From the NCBI RefSeq assembly GCF_027595985.1, contig NC_073305.1, positions 151,034,423 to 151,098,422 on the forward strand: 64,000 bases of DNA, read 5' to 3'. The notes under the pieces are model-generated. The model saw only the letters and a program-made list of their open reading frames with translations. It was not told the DNA's origin and searched no databases. A program made the translations under genes and the position numbers. Every line of letters begins with the position of its first letter. Position 1 is the stretch's first letter. This DNA is from Sorex araneus (lineage: Eukaryota; Chordata; Mammalia; Eulipotyphla; Soricidae). Below, in pieces: positions 24,352 to 35,387 of the stretch.

Positions 24352-25086
24352 TCCCCTCTTTTGTTAAGCTGAGTCCCAACTACTTGATTTTTTTTTTGAG
24401 GCACAACTGTGAATGGGCTTGTTTATTTTTTTCTTTCTTGTATTTCAGTATTTGCAGATAAGAGTGCTATAGGTTTCTATCGATTTTTTTCAGCCTGCAA
24501 TACTACTGCACAAATTTATTGTTTACAGGAGTTATTTTTTATAGCGTCTTCAGAAATTCCTAAATATAGTGTCCTGTTATCAGTAAATAGTGATAGTTTG
24601 ACTTCTTTTCGAATCGAGATACTCTTAATATCACTTTCTTGCCTAATCACTGTCTGTGTTGAATATTAGTGGTGAGTATGGGCTAACCTTGTCATGTGCT
24701 TGAAGTAAGAGGGGAGATGTTTAGTTTTTTCACCATTGAGTATGATATTCACTGTGTGTTTGAGGCAAATGACTTTAACTATATTGAGGAAAATGTTCTT
24801 CTATTTCCATTTTATTGAGTTTTTATCATGAATGGGCATTGGAGCTAGTCATATGCTTTCTTTCCATTTGATCATATGATTTTTATTTTTCCTTGTATTG
24901 ATATGATGTATTGATATGTTGATTGACTTGCGTATATTAAACCATCCTTGCATCAGGGATGAATTCCACTTCATTATATGATTTTTTTGACGATTATTGT
25001 ATTTAGTTTTCTGATATGTATTTAGGATCTTTGCATCTATATCTTCACCTTTGCAATCTATAGATTGATCTTTGCCTATACTAAAC

Positions 25087-25306
25087 GACTGTATCACTGT
25101 CATCTTGTTGTTCATCGATTTGCTCGAGTGGGCACAGTTAACGTCTCCATTCGTGCTAGCCCTGAGATTTTAGCAGCCTCTCTTTGCTTGTCTTTCCCAA
25201 CAGTGCCACATCGGAGGCTCTTTCAAGGCTAGGGGAATGAGACCCATCATTGTTACTGTTTTTGGCATATTAAATATGCCACGGGAGCTTGCCAGGGTCT
25301 GCCGAC
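25087..25306 (-). repeat. SINE of the gatgacagt-tailed group, variant body
   Basis: Minus strand ends gatgacagtgatacagtcg. The head side is missing and the body includes an extra segment (gggctagcacgaatggagac) absent from the copies at 4,310 and 31,193. The repeat cctatactaaa flanks it on both sides (near 25,076 and 25,307), a probable TSD. Confidence 0.75.
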
Positions 25307-25551
25307 CTATACTAAATATAGGTTTATAATTTTTTTATAGTGAGCACTCTGGCTGCTTTTGGTGTCAGAATAATGCTTATCTCATAGAAAGTTCCTGTTT
25401 GACTTTTTATTAACTCTTCATCTATAAATGACATATTTGCTCTAGCCAAGTATGGGCCTGAGGAAGCAGAAGCCAGAGAGAGTATAACTTTTTATATATG
25501 TACTTTTCTCTTGTTCTAACATATTTCCCTCCTTTTTCTACTTGCATGAAG

Positions 25552-25700
25552 TTGGAAGACGAAATCACAACACTTCGACAAGTTTTATCAGCAAAAGAAA
25601 GACATCTGGTTGAAATAAAACAAAAACTCGGCATGAACCTGATGAATGAATTAAAGCAGAACTTCAGCAAAAGTTGGCATGACATGCAAACTACCACTGC
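25552..25700 (+). CDS. TPD52L1: TPD52L1 exon 3
   Basis: Acceptor gcatgaag before 25552 and donor gtaagt after 25700. The exon is 149 nt: 49 codons plus GC, the first two bases of an alanine codon completed in exon 4. It encodes the main coiled coil, beginning LEDEITTLRQVLSAKERHLV and ending SWHDMQTTT. Heptad-like Leu, Ile and Val spacing supports the coiled coil through which D52-family proteins pair. As far as I recall the mammalian protein, the segment is unchanged, so it is under strong constraint. Confidence 0.98.
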
Positions 25701-25922
25701 GTAAGTATATCCATGAACTTGAAAAATTGCTTGAGCTACCATTTGGCCATTCTGTTTTTATTTCCACAGCTTTGGGTACTGGGAACTAGGAAAACTTTTT
25801 TCAAGGAGCAAAATGAATAAATAAATATGAATATCTTTAAATAGATTGCATTTGAAGCTGACTATAAAATAGCTTCAGGAACTTAAGCTTTATCCACCAA
25901 AAAGCTGTTTTCAGTCAGACCT

Positions 25923-26092
25923 TTTGTTTTTGTTTGGGGCCACACCTGTAGGTGTTCAGGACTTGCTCCTTGCTCTGTGCTCAGGAATCACTCCTGGTGG
26001 GGCTCAGAAGAAACCATATGTGGTGATGGGGATGAAATATAGGTTTGCTGTGTGCAAGGCAAATGCCCTATCAGATTCTGTCACTTCAACCT
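25923..26092 (-). repeat. Diverged A-tailed SINE
   Basis: Minus-strand copy: ttttgtttggggccacacct, then gaatcactcctggtggggct, then gtgtgcaaggcaaatgccct. It begins about 220 bases after exon 3. Confidence 0.7.
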
Positions 26093-26342
26093 GTACCCTT
26101 TTAATTTGGGAATTATTTCCCATGCTTACTAGTTTTGAAAATTTATAGTTTTAAAGCCATCTGAAATAATGGAAATATATAAATACTATATACGCCTGCG
26201 CATACACACAAACTTGCACCTATGTGAAGATATCTTTTAGTGTAGGGTGTTAGATCTGAAATGATCCTGGGTCTTCCCACTTGAGGTTCCTTTAGTTTAT
26301 AGGTGGGAGGGGAATGTTCTCACCCCACGAGCAGCCTGGAAA

Positions 26343-26490
26343 TTCTTTTGTTTGCTTTACGGGCCATACCTCATGGTGCTCAGGGGTCTCTCCCCCTGGC
26401 ACTCAGGGGACCACGTAGTCCTGGGGATTGAATCCCGCCGTCCTACGTGCAGCCCATATTCTTGGCCTGTTGAGCTATCTCTCTAGCTCT
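26343..26490 (-). repeat. Diverged A-tailed SINE
   Basis: Minus strand: catggtgctcaggggtctct, then gggattgaatcccgccg, then gctatctctctagctc. Confidence 0.65.
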
Positions 26491-26889
26491 GAATCTAGGG
26501 CTCTGTAATTATCTGTGACTTTGTATATGTTTTCATTCATACAGCATCAGGACACAGCCTGATGATCCATCCATAAGATGGATCCAGGGAGGCCCATCAG
26601 CTTATCTTCAGAGGATCACCAACTTTTCCTAACCCGATGATGGAAATTATAGACAAACATAAACAACCACATGTTATTATTTATCAATTTAAAATGTCTA
26701 AACCTATACCTATGCAGTGCTATGTGAACAATCTTTTGAAAAGCATTATTGAATTTGAGCACTGAATTAAATGAACTTCTATAGCAGTAGGTTTGGCTTC
26801 TGCTTTTGCACATAGCTGGCCTTTATCAAAGGAAGGACCCAGGGAATGTAAGGCTGAGCAGTCTCCAACAGCCTCAGTCTGGTTGGTTG

Positions 26890-27049
26890 CTTTTTTTTTT
26901 TTTTTGCAGAGATGCTTGGGGATTACTCCTGGCTCTGCACTCAGGAATTACTCCTGGCGGTGCTCTGGGGACCTTATGGGATGCTGGGAAATCGAACTCT
27001 GGTCAGCCGTGTGCAAGGCAAATACCCACTTACTATTGCTCCAGCCCCT
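26890..27049 (-). repeat. A-tailed SINE
   Basis: T14 at left (A-tail on the minus strand), ggattactcctggctctgca, gtgtgcaaggcaaatac and attgctccagcccc at the head. Confidence 0.85.
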
Positions 27050-28289
27050 GCCTTTGTTTTCAGTCTAGGTCTGAGGGGTTCATGTCACACTGATCTTCTT
27101 TTATAGTAACCAAACAGAATTTGTCTCCATGGCCTCTTTAATCACACTTCAGAAATGAGAGAATCGAATGGACGAGCAGCAATTTTAAGGGCAGGAGAGA
27201 GCAAGACTACCTGGCAGTATGCAGGTTTCCCCCAAGTCTGATAGGGGTGGGTTGGCAGCGAGTAGAAGATTCAAAGTCATCCGGGGGCATGTTCAAGGAA
27301 TATGTTTAACCTTGACATTTCAGATAGTTAGCGTATCGCTTATTATCAGGATGTGTTCTGAGAAATTCCGTCATTGTGTGAACATTATAAAGTATGTTTG
27401 CACAACCCTAGGTGTCCAGCATACCTAGGTTAAATGATGCAGCTTCACCATCAGATACGCCCTCTGTTGTTGACCAAAATAACCTTGACCAAAGCAATAA
27501 TTTGTGTTTTTTCCTGTGTTTGAAAAACAAATTGGTTTTGCAGTCGGGCAGCATTCTTAGCATTTTTGTTATTGTTAGATAAATAGAAGACATTTACTCC
27601 CTAGAGTTATGGAGTTCCTAGCCTATTCAGAAAGAGAGTAATATATTTTTGTTTCTATTTATGCTGTTACACAAATCACTTCATGGATAAATAAAAAAAG
27701 TAATGGGAAGGGAAATGTAGTATATTACGTGACTGCCCTCAGGAGATGGAAGCGTACCTAGGGTCTCAGGGAAAGGTTCTCAAGGTTTTTAAGCAAGTCT
27801 CCTGAAGGATGGGACTGAATATATCAGGTGTGGAATGTTAATCAGGTACTGAAGTCAGGGGTCTCTCTTGGGGGAGGCATTGCCTGTTCCTGGCTTCTCC
27901 CCAGGGAAAATTGTTCAGTTACTTTTGGGTGTTGAGCTAGCAGGAGAAGGGGCAGGGGTCATGTTGCACAGGACCACGTGGTATCTGTTATAATAGTGTC
28001 ATTCTTTATCCACAGACAGAAGAAAGCCATTAAAGGGATTGGGGTATTTATCTTATTTGCTAAATATTCATGGGTATCTATTTTAGGTTTTATTACCCAG
28101 AGGCTAATCTGAACCCTCAGGATATAAAATTTCATGCAGTAGTTAAACTTCCTATTCTCTTTGAGTGTTGAAAGGAAATAGAGCAAAAAAAAAACCAACA
28201 ACAAAACAAATAACATAACAAACCATGAACTATCACGTAGTGCTATGGTGAGAATGGCACAGAGGGAGTTGGCGAGCAGGAAGTAACTG

Positions 28290-28830
28290 TTTCCACTGTG
28301 TTCCTGTCAGAGGCAGCCTGCCCTTGGAGGCTACTCTGACTGAGACTTGAATGACAGGAAAGATCCAGAATTGTGAGGATGTTGGGGCAAGTTTTCAGGC
28401 CCAAGCAAAAGTTGTTGTGAAGTGCTCAAGGCAAGAACTAACTAGCTCTGCAGGTTTCAGGAGCCAAAAGGAAGTGTTATGTGTGGAATTCGACAAGGAA
28501 TTCCATTCCAGTCTCTGGGTCAAGAGCAGGAGTTTTATTCCAAAGGTTTTGGATGCTATTGGAAAAGTATGAATCAAACATCTTACCTCTTTACAGAATC
28601 ATTCTGGTCACTTTGTGTAATAGAAATTGAAGAGGGCAGGAATAGGACCTAGAAAATTATTTATGAGACAATTGCAATCAGTCAGAGGTGAGGATGATGC
28701 GGGAAAGGAGTAGACAAAGATGGGATAGATTTAGTGCTGATCAATGTAGTTTCAGTGTTTTGGAGGCTGAGGAATAAAGGACATTAATGAACTTATTGTG
28801 ACTAAGATCTTTCTCTTGGGGCATTGGATA
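28290..28830 (+). repeat. Ancient mammal-wide interspersed repeat (unnamed)
   Basis: Order of motifs (ctgagacttgaatgacagga, gtgctcaaggcaagaac, attgcaatcagtcagaggtg) matches a common ancient mammalian repeat that I recognise by pattern but cannot name. The related copy is at 32,735-33,420. Confidence 0.35.
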
Positions 28831-30639
28831 AGTACTGCCCTGCCTGTGACAATGGGGACATAGAGCTAGGGTCTTGTAGTGGGCATTTTGGATCTCAGTG
28901 TGCTAGCTTCCATGGTGGTGATGAGGTTTCACTTACCATTCTTGCCAGTCACATATAATTGTAATTTGATTTGTTGAGGGTAATCCACATTATAGGACTG
29001 TAACTCTGCTATTCAGTCATCCCTAAAAGAGACCACCAAGATGAGGTTTGGAGTCTTGGATTCTTGAACTTATCTGTTAAGTTCAGCTTTTTAGGAAGAG
29101 ACTTAGGAGTGCTTCCCTGCCAGAGCTTCTATCATTAGCAGCCAAAAACGTACTCTTAGAGACCCATGAGTATAAATTCCAAAGTGCCTAATACTCATTG
29201 AGTTCAACTCCTATTTTATATGCCTTCAAATAATATTATCAGTTAACTTTGGGGTCTTGGCACAATTAGGCTTTCTCCCATTCTTCCCTGGTGTGTGTGT
29301 TTGTTGAAATCCATGTAACCTTATAAACAACAAAGTCCCTTTGTTTCGGTTACATCAACGTATTGATCATTTAGCATCATTACATTGTCAATACATGTCA
29401 CAGGTACCCAATTGCTTGGGTTGGAAGTCAGACCCCCTGCACACATGAAATGAGATCATATTCCTTCCTATAGATTAGTGAGGTCCAATGTTAATGTATG
29501 AAATAACACCCTGCAGGCATATTTTCTGTTTTGAGACATAGTTCTGGTAGGGAAACCTAAGAATTCTGTGTTGGTTATGGAATTCTGAAATATCTAATTG
29601 ACAAATGAGTTAATGCACCAAGATGGTAAGTTGGGGAAAAAAGTCCCTACAGAGGACATTAAGGAGTCATCGACTTATTGTCACTGAGTCAAGGAACTGG
29701 ATGAGATTTCACCAGAGATTGCCTAATAGACAGGAATTATCATGGACTTTGGAAATGATGTGAACTGTCCTTTATAAGGAAGAATCAGTTCCCTTCTTGA
29801 AAGAGAGGCATACATGTATCAACAACATAATTTATGAAGAATATTTTCTTCCCACCCTTGATTATTTGTTGCTGAACAAAGGGAAAATACATTAATCACA
29901 TGTTGGGAAATGGTGATAACATAATCTAGTTCCCCAAAGTCATGAATTTCCTAGTATTAGTGTCCTTATGTATTCTAGTGCATGCTCTGTACTTCATATG
30001 ATGAAAATGTTGGTATGAGGAAATGGGTTTCGGTTGGATAGAATAAGAATTCAAGACACTGAAAGGAATTTTAGCTGTTAGAAGAACACAGGTGATTCCC
30101 AGAGGTAGCATTTTGCATACTGATTAAGCAATCACGACCTATTTAGTTTGATTTATAATGAAAAGATCATCCATGATATGATAATAAAAGATCTTGGCAT
30201 ATTTTACTTTCTTTCTTTCTTTTTTTTTTGGTGGGGGGAGGAGGTAGGATTCAAATTGGAACAAGATCAAATTAATAGGAATAATTATAAAGCCAACTGA
30301 CATTGTCTGTTTTACAGAAAAATAACCAGACAGGCAGGTCAGAGATCATCTGTTTTTATTATCTTTGTTGTAGTATTCTCTATGCTTTTATTTGTGAGAA
30401 TTAGGAACACACACAAAATTTACCACACTTACATTTTAAAAATAATTTGTTGCTTTTTATGCTATCTTCAACCAAACACTGTGAAGGTTGATGGCTTTGA
30501 GGTGAAAAGGGGGATGGAGAACAAAGATAAACTGAATTTCTTCAGCTTCAGTAGGTAGAAAAAATTGGAGTGCTGGTTCTAACTATTCAATCTGATAAAG
30601 TGCTTTATTTTCTTTCTTTTGTGCGGGGGAGGGGAAGGA

Positions 30640-30809
30640 GGAGTTCTTTTTGCCATACCTGCCAGGCTCAGGGTCTACTCCTTGCTCTGTGCTCAGGGAT
30701 CATTCTGGGTTATGCTCTGGTGACTTATGTGGTGCTGGGGATCAACTGAATTTCGATCGGCTACATGCAAGGCAAGTGAATTAACCGCTGGGCTCTCTCT
30801 GATCAGCCC
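30640..30809 (-). repeat. Diverged A-tailed SINE
   Basis: Minus strand: gctctgtgctcagggatca, then ctacatgcaaggcaagtg, then ctctctgatcagcccc. Confidence 0.6.
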
Positions 30810-30865
30810 CGAAATGCTTAATATTAGAATGTGCATGATAGCCTATAATATCCGCACCCCCCACC

Positions 30866-30871
30866 CCAGCA

Positions 30872-30913
<42 letters not shown>
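30866..30913. repeat. (CA)n microsatellite
   Basis: About 45 bases of CA dinucleotide repeat; probably length-polymorphic. Confidence 0.95.
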
Positions 30914-30917
<4 letters not shown>

Positions 30918-31192
30918 CTTTGCATTTCACTGTACAGCAGATGGTAGTCCTAAAAAGGAGAGAAGAATCTAGAAAAAATTTAAACCATTATGTGTTTTGT
31001 AAAAGCTTAACAGATTTTCCTAAATAAAGAGAAGGAAAACTCGAATAATATTTAGAAGTTTTAAAAACACACAGTGCGTATAAACTTCGTTTGTAATTAT
31101 TTGTTGTAAGCACAACAACCTTTTGAAGTTGTACTTCTAAAACTTCTAGACCATTATGATTTATGATTTAATAATGTGTATTTTCTCTTTTG

Positions 31193-31427
31193 GGGCTGGA
31201 GCGATAGATAGCACAGCAGTTGGGCTTTCGCCTTTCAACGTGGCCAACCCAAGTTCGATTCCTCCGCCCCTCTCGGAGAGCCTGGCAAGCTACCAAGACT
31301 ACCGAGCCCACTCGGCAAAGCCTGGCAAGCTACCCGTGCCTGTTGGATATGCCAAAAACAGTAACAATAAGTCTCTCAATGAGAGACGTTACTGGTGCTC
31401 GCTCAAACAAATTGATGAGCAACGGGA
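31193..31427 (+). repeat. Full-length SINE of the non-A-tailed group with TSD
   Basis: Plus strand: ggggctggagcgatagatag, ttcgattcctccgcccctct, gcctggcaagctaccaagac, gatatgccaaaaacagtaac, gagacgttactggtgctcgc, gatgagcaacggga. The flanking attttctctttt occurs on both sides. There is no poly(A). Confidence 0.85.
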
Positions 31428-31624
31428 TTTTCTCTTTTTACGAGGAGTCTGCTATGGCACTTTGAGTTCAAAGTGTAAGTTTTACCACTGCCCTCCAACT
31501 TCCCAAACAAACAAACATACAACCTAATTTAAAAAGAAATCCAAAGCCTAGCCCATATTGCATATAATTCTTGATCTTGTTTTGGCTTATTATGCAAGTT
31601 AGAAAAATGATTTTTTTTCTATCT

Positions 31625-31793
31625 TTGTTTTTTTTGTGGGGGAAGGGTGCACACTTGGTGGCGCTGAGGGCTTACTCCCAACTGCACTTAGGGATCGCTC
31701 CTGGTTGGTTTAGAGGACAGATGTGCCAGGGATCAAATTCTGGCCATGTGCAAGGTAAATGCCCTACTCGCTAAACTATTGCTCTGGCTTTGA
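31625..31793 (-). repeat. Diverged A-tailed SINE
   Basis: Minus strand: tggtggcgctgagggcttac, then gtgccagggatcaaattc, then actattgctctggct. Confidence 0.6.
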
Positions 31794-31837
31794 TTCTTCT
31801 TTTCTTGATCCAAATGGTTTATCTATATATTAATAAC

Positions 31838-31967
31838 ATTGGTGGTAGGAAATGGGCACTGGTGGAGGGATGGGTACTCGACCATTGTATGACTGAAACG
31901 CAAGCACGAAAGTTTGTAAGTCTGTAACTGTACCTCACAGTGATTCACTAATAAATTTTTTTTAATG
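31838..31967 (+). mobile_element. L1 3' end, strongly 5'-truncated
   Basis: Plus-strand terminal L1 sequence (atgggcactggtggaggga, then tgtatgactgaaacgcaagc, then gattcactaataaatttttt). It matches the complement of 14,690-14,790. Confidence 0.85.
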
Positions 31968-32275
31968 CTAAATGTCATTGCCATTTAAATTTTGAGGTGG
32001 TCAGGTCAATCAGAAGGTCAGTGTTTGAGTTGTTTTTCATTATTTAAAAACTACTGAGCCATAATTTGAAAAGGTGGGGTTGAAAAACAGGTTTGAATAT
32101 TGGTAATATAAGCTCTGTACTGAATTCCATAGCTTGGTCAAAAGGGTGAGAATTTGAACCAGAGTCACAGCCACAAGCACTTTAACCTTTATACTTTGTA
32201 AGCTAAAAATGCCTTAACCTTTGCATATTCCCTTTGGGAGTCGTCTCATAATTTTATATAGACATGCTAGCTTTA

Positions 32276-32460
32276 GTTGTGGTGTTTACACACTCGGTTG
32301 AGATGCTTGTTGGGGTCACACACTTTGTTTTGGTTCTGGGAATCCCTAATGGCAGAGTCACCAGAATCATATTCGGTATGTGGGGTGGAGCTGGGGATCA
32401 AACTCATGACCTCATGCCTGCTCATCTGGTACTTTACCACTGAGCTATCCCTGGGTCCCA
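32276..32460 (-). repeat. Old SINE-like repeat, reverse orientation
   Basis: Ends in ttaccactgagctatccctg, a tRNA-like head complement different from the main SINE, with ggggatcaaactcatgacc as box B complement. Confidence 0.5.
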
Positions 32461-32734
32461 CTGCGTCAGACTGGATGGCTGCCCAATAGACTTCCTCCTG
32501 CCTCCTTGACTTCTGCCATCGCCATCTCTGCCCCTGTCAAGATGGATTCTGCTGACACCAGCTTGGCCAAGTCTCAAGAGGCTTCTCATTCTGACTGACA
32601 GATCACAAAGGAAGGCATTCCCAGTCCTCCTGAGTGCTACAGATTTAGGTCTTAATTCTTCAAAGTGAGGTGTTTACACTTCAGTCAGGCGCTTTTGCCA
32701 CCATATTTGGTGGCGTGCCATAGCAGAATAGCCT

Positions 32735-33420
32735 GAGAGAGGTCCTAAGGCAGGAGAGGCCTGGCAAGTTTGAGGAACCCTGAGGAGTTCAGGGTGGCTG
32801 GAGCAGACTGAGTAAGCAGGAGGAGAAGGGCGGAGTGCTAAGGAGGGGCTTGTGGAGGAGCTTCTGCAGGCATGTTGTAAGACTCTGGCTTTTACTACAA
32901 GTAAAATGAGAAGCCATTTTGACTGGAGTGATAGCACAGCGGGTAGGGCGTTTGCCTTGCACATGGCCGACCCGGGTTCGAATCCTCTGTCCCTCTAAGA
33001 GCCAGGCAAGCTACTGAGAGTATCCCGCCCCCACGGCAGAGCCTGCCAAGGTCCCCATGGTGTATTCGATATGAGAAAAACAGTAACAAGTTTCACAAAG
33101 GAGACGTTACTGGTGCCCGCTCGAGCAAATTGATGAACAATGGGAGGACAGTTCTTAAAATAAAGACAGTGCTTAAAAATGAGAAGCCATTGTAGGATTG
33201 TGAGAGTGGGAACATGTAGGACTTAGTGTTTTAATGGAACCACTGACCAAACCGTGTTGAGAAGGTAGTTTCTGGAGGTAGGGGACACACAGAGAGCTAG
33301 ACAGGAAGCACTTGTGGTCATCTAGGTGAGGGAAGGCAAATGGATTGATGGCAGAAAATTTTCATATCTGCTTAACGGATGAGGTACTAGAATCCCTTAC
33401 ACTAAACTATCAGATACATT
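32735..33420 (+). repeat. Ancient mammal-wide repeat, split by a SINE
   Basis: Same type as 28,290-28,830: gcaggagaggcctggcaagt, gtggctggagcagactgagt, tctggcttttactacaagta, agaagccattgtaggattgt. A SINE at 32,920-33,175 interrupts it and duplicated 16 bases of it. Confidence 0.45.
32920..33175 (+). repeat. SINE of the non-A-tailed group with perfect 16-bp TSD
   Basis: Plus strand: actggagtgatagcacagcg head, cgacccgggttcgaatcctc, and gcccgctcgagcaaattgat. The end is gacagt-like and loosely A-rich. TSD aaaatgagaagccatt lies at 32,903-32,918 and 33,176-33,191. Confidence 0.9.
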
Positions 33421-33481
33421 TAAAAAAAATTGGTCCAAAGATAATACTGTCTCTTATTTGTGATATTTAATTAGTTATTCT

Positions 33482-33610
33482 GGCAGTCTCTTGCCTCCAT
33501 GCCTGGCTGTCTTCACCGGGGCCCCTTGGAGTGGGGGCAGGTTGAGTTTCCCTCCCCGGCCCAAACAGAGCCCCTGAAGCTGAGGACCTCCGGATGACAG
33601 TGATACAGTA
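33482..33610 (+). mobile_element. Unclassified 129-bp insertion with perfect 13-bp TSD
   Basis: Flanked by aattagttattct at 33,469-33,481 and 33,611-33,623. The body (ggcagtctcttgcctccatg to gctgaggacctcc) matches no other repeat I can see here. It ends ggatgacagtgatacagta, the tail of the non-A-tailed SINEs, so it is probably a short retroposed RNA sharing their tail. Confidence 0.7.
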
Positions 33611-33673
33611 AATTAGTTATTCTATTTGCTTGACAAAATGCATGAGAAAATTTTACATAAAAAATGACTTTTA

Positions 33674-33854
33674 GGGGCTGGAGTGATAGCACAGCGGGTA
33701 GGGCGTTTGCCTTGCATGCGGCCGACCCAGGTTCGAGTCCCAGCATCCCATATGGTCCCCTGAGCACCACCAGGTGTAATTCCTGAGTGCAGAGCCAGGA
33801 GTAACCCCTGTGTATCACCGGGTGTGACCCAAAAAGCAAAAAAAAAAAAAAAAG
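33674..33854 (+). repeat. A-tailed SINE, young
   Basis: Full-length with near-consensus head ggggctggagtgatagcaca and end gggtgtgacccaaaaagc plus A15. Confidence 0.92.
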
Positions 33855-34361
33855 GACTTTCAAAAAAATATTTCTTTAGAATTGTAATGTGGTAGAAAGT
33901 AAGAATCCTGGATTAAGCCTAATCCTTAGAATCACAGAGAATTTTCTTCTGTATAGAATTGTGCTTTCCATACTTCCAGCTGGTATGGGTTGTCTTTTGA
34001 AAACTACATTTCTCATTGATCTAGTTCCATTGCTAAATTGCCATTTTATAAAACATTCATCAGCACACTAAAACTGTAATTGGAATAGGAAGTCTACATT
34101 TTTATTTAAAAAAAATGTTCTGCTTTTAAGGATAAAAATCATTACATTTAAATCCTGCTTTTAAAGACTATTTCAAGTTCAGTTAATCCAAATGCTCAGG
34201 ATGTGGCTTTGTAAGTGTTTCTCCTGAGAAATTCTCAGCACATGCCATTTCAAGACCACACATCACTGAAATCTTCATATTCTGATGAATTTTCTCCCTT
34301 GTTTCTGGACTTAAACTGTCGTGCTAGTTTAGTGCCTTTTAATTTAGTGCTTTTTAATTAT

Positions 34362-34637
34362 TTATTTATTTTTTTAATTTTTATTTGTGAATCACTGTGA
34401 GATATAGTTACAAACTTATGAACTTTCATGTTTGCATTTTGTGCCCACCAGTGCCCATTCTCCTCCACTAATTTTCCCAGTATCCCTCCCACCCTCCCAC
34501 CCCATCCCCCTACCCCACCCCACCTCTGTGGCAGGGCATTCCCTTTTGTTCTCTCTCTCCTTTTGGGTGTTGTGGTTTGCTATAGAGTCACTGAGTGGCA
34601 TTGTGTTTGGTCTGTAGTCTATTTTCAGTGCGTAGTG
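34362..34637 (-). mobile_element. L1 3' end, 5'-truncated, with TSD
   Basis: Minus-strand L1 3' UTR (gaatcactgtgagatatagt, then tctgtggcagggcattccct). The flanking tagtgcttt occurs on both sides. Confidence 0.85.
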
Positions 34638-35387
34638 CTTTCTTTTCAAGGATGTTAATATTTTATTTCATATGTAAACCAACTGAAATCCTGCATCTTC
34701 ACATGATCCAAGTTTTCCCCTAACTAGAACCTAAAATAATGTAGTAAAATGTAAGTGTAAAAGTTATGACTTGCATAAGAGACATTATTGTACTGTTGCA
34801 GGAGAGAAAGTGATGCTAACTTCCTAAGAACTGCTTATCTCCCCTGTCGGCTCCCTTCTTCTTTGTCGCTGTACCCAGAGACATCAGGGTTCTACCTTCC
34901 CCTTCTCTAGTCTGACTCCCAGCTCCCTCTGAGGCACAAATCACTTCCTAGTCACCTGATTGTTCTTGACTCTTGGTCTTTTTGTATTTGTTACGACATG
35001 TTTGTTTAGTAATGAATGTTTGGTTTTATTATCATCTAGATGTAATAATTTTTTTTAACTCTTCTTGGAAAGCAGGTATTGAGGAAGTCAATAATATGTG
35101 GTGCTGAGAATATTCTAGACTCATGCCTCTCTGCTAACAAAAAGAGTAATAGAATGTAATTGCAATAAAGTCATTTAAGTCCCAAGGAAGACCAAAGGCA
35201 TGTTTCAAAGTATTTCCTTAGACTGATAGAATATTTAGGGCTAAATGACTTGTGGAATATGGGTGGAGGGGGTGGCAAAAGGACAGAAGGAGTTCCTATA
35301 CAACTGATTTCAAGTGGCATAACATTGTCTCCAAGGTTTCATACATTTCACATTCATATACATGTGAGTGTTCCAGGCTAGGTGTTT

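Larger units (their letters stand above)
23281..25420 (-). mobile_element. Older L1, remaining portion (right arm of split element)
   Basis: Continues the element at 14,240-14,668: ccagattttggctactatga encodes the ORF2 terminal region, followed inward by degenerate ORF2 up to ccattttattgagtttttat and tcatatgatttttatttttc. A short L1 3'-end-like block lies inside at about 23,455-23,660, and a SINE lies at 25,087-25,306. All frames are broken. Confidence 0.65.
6099..25551 (+). other. TPD52L1: TPD52L1 intron 2 (19.5 kb)
   Basis: Largest intron in the window. SINEs and L1 are listed separately, including the nested L1 stack at 14,240-25,420. I recognise nothing in 6110-7420, 8790-10,270, 11,575-12,215 or 12,460-13,190. 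A stretch near 10,275-10,390 (ctccaaagaagcagaaccaa, then agatttattataaag) resembles an ancient mammal-wide repeat that I cannot name. Confidence 0.85.
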
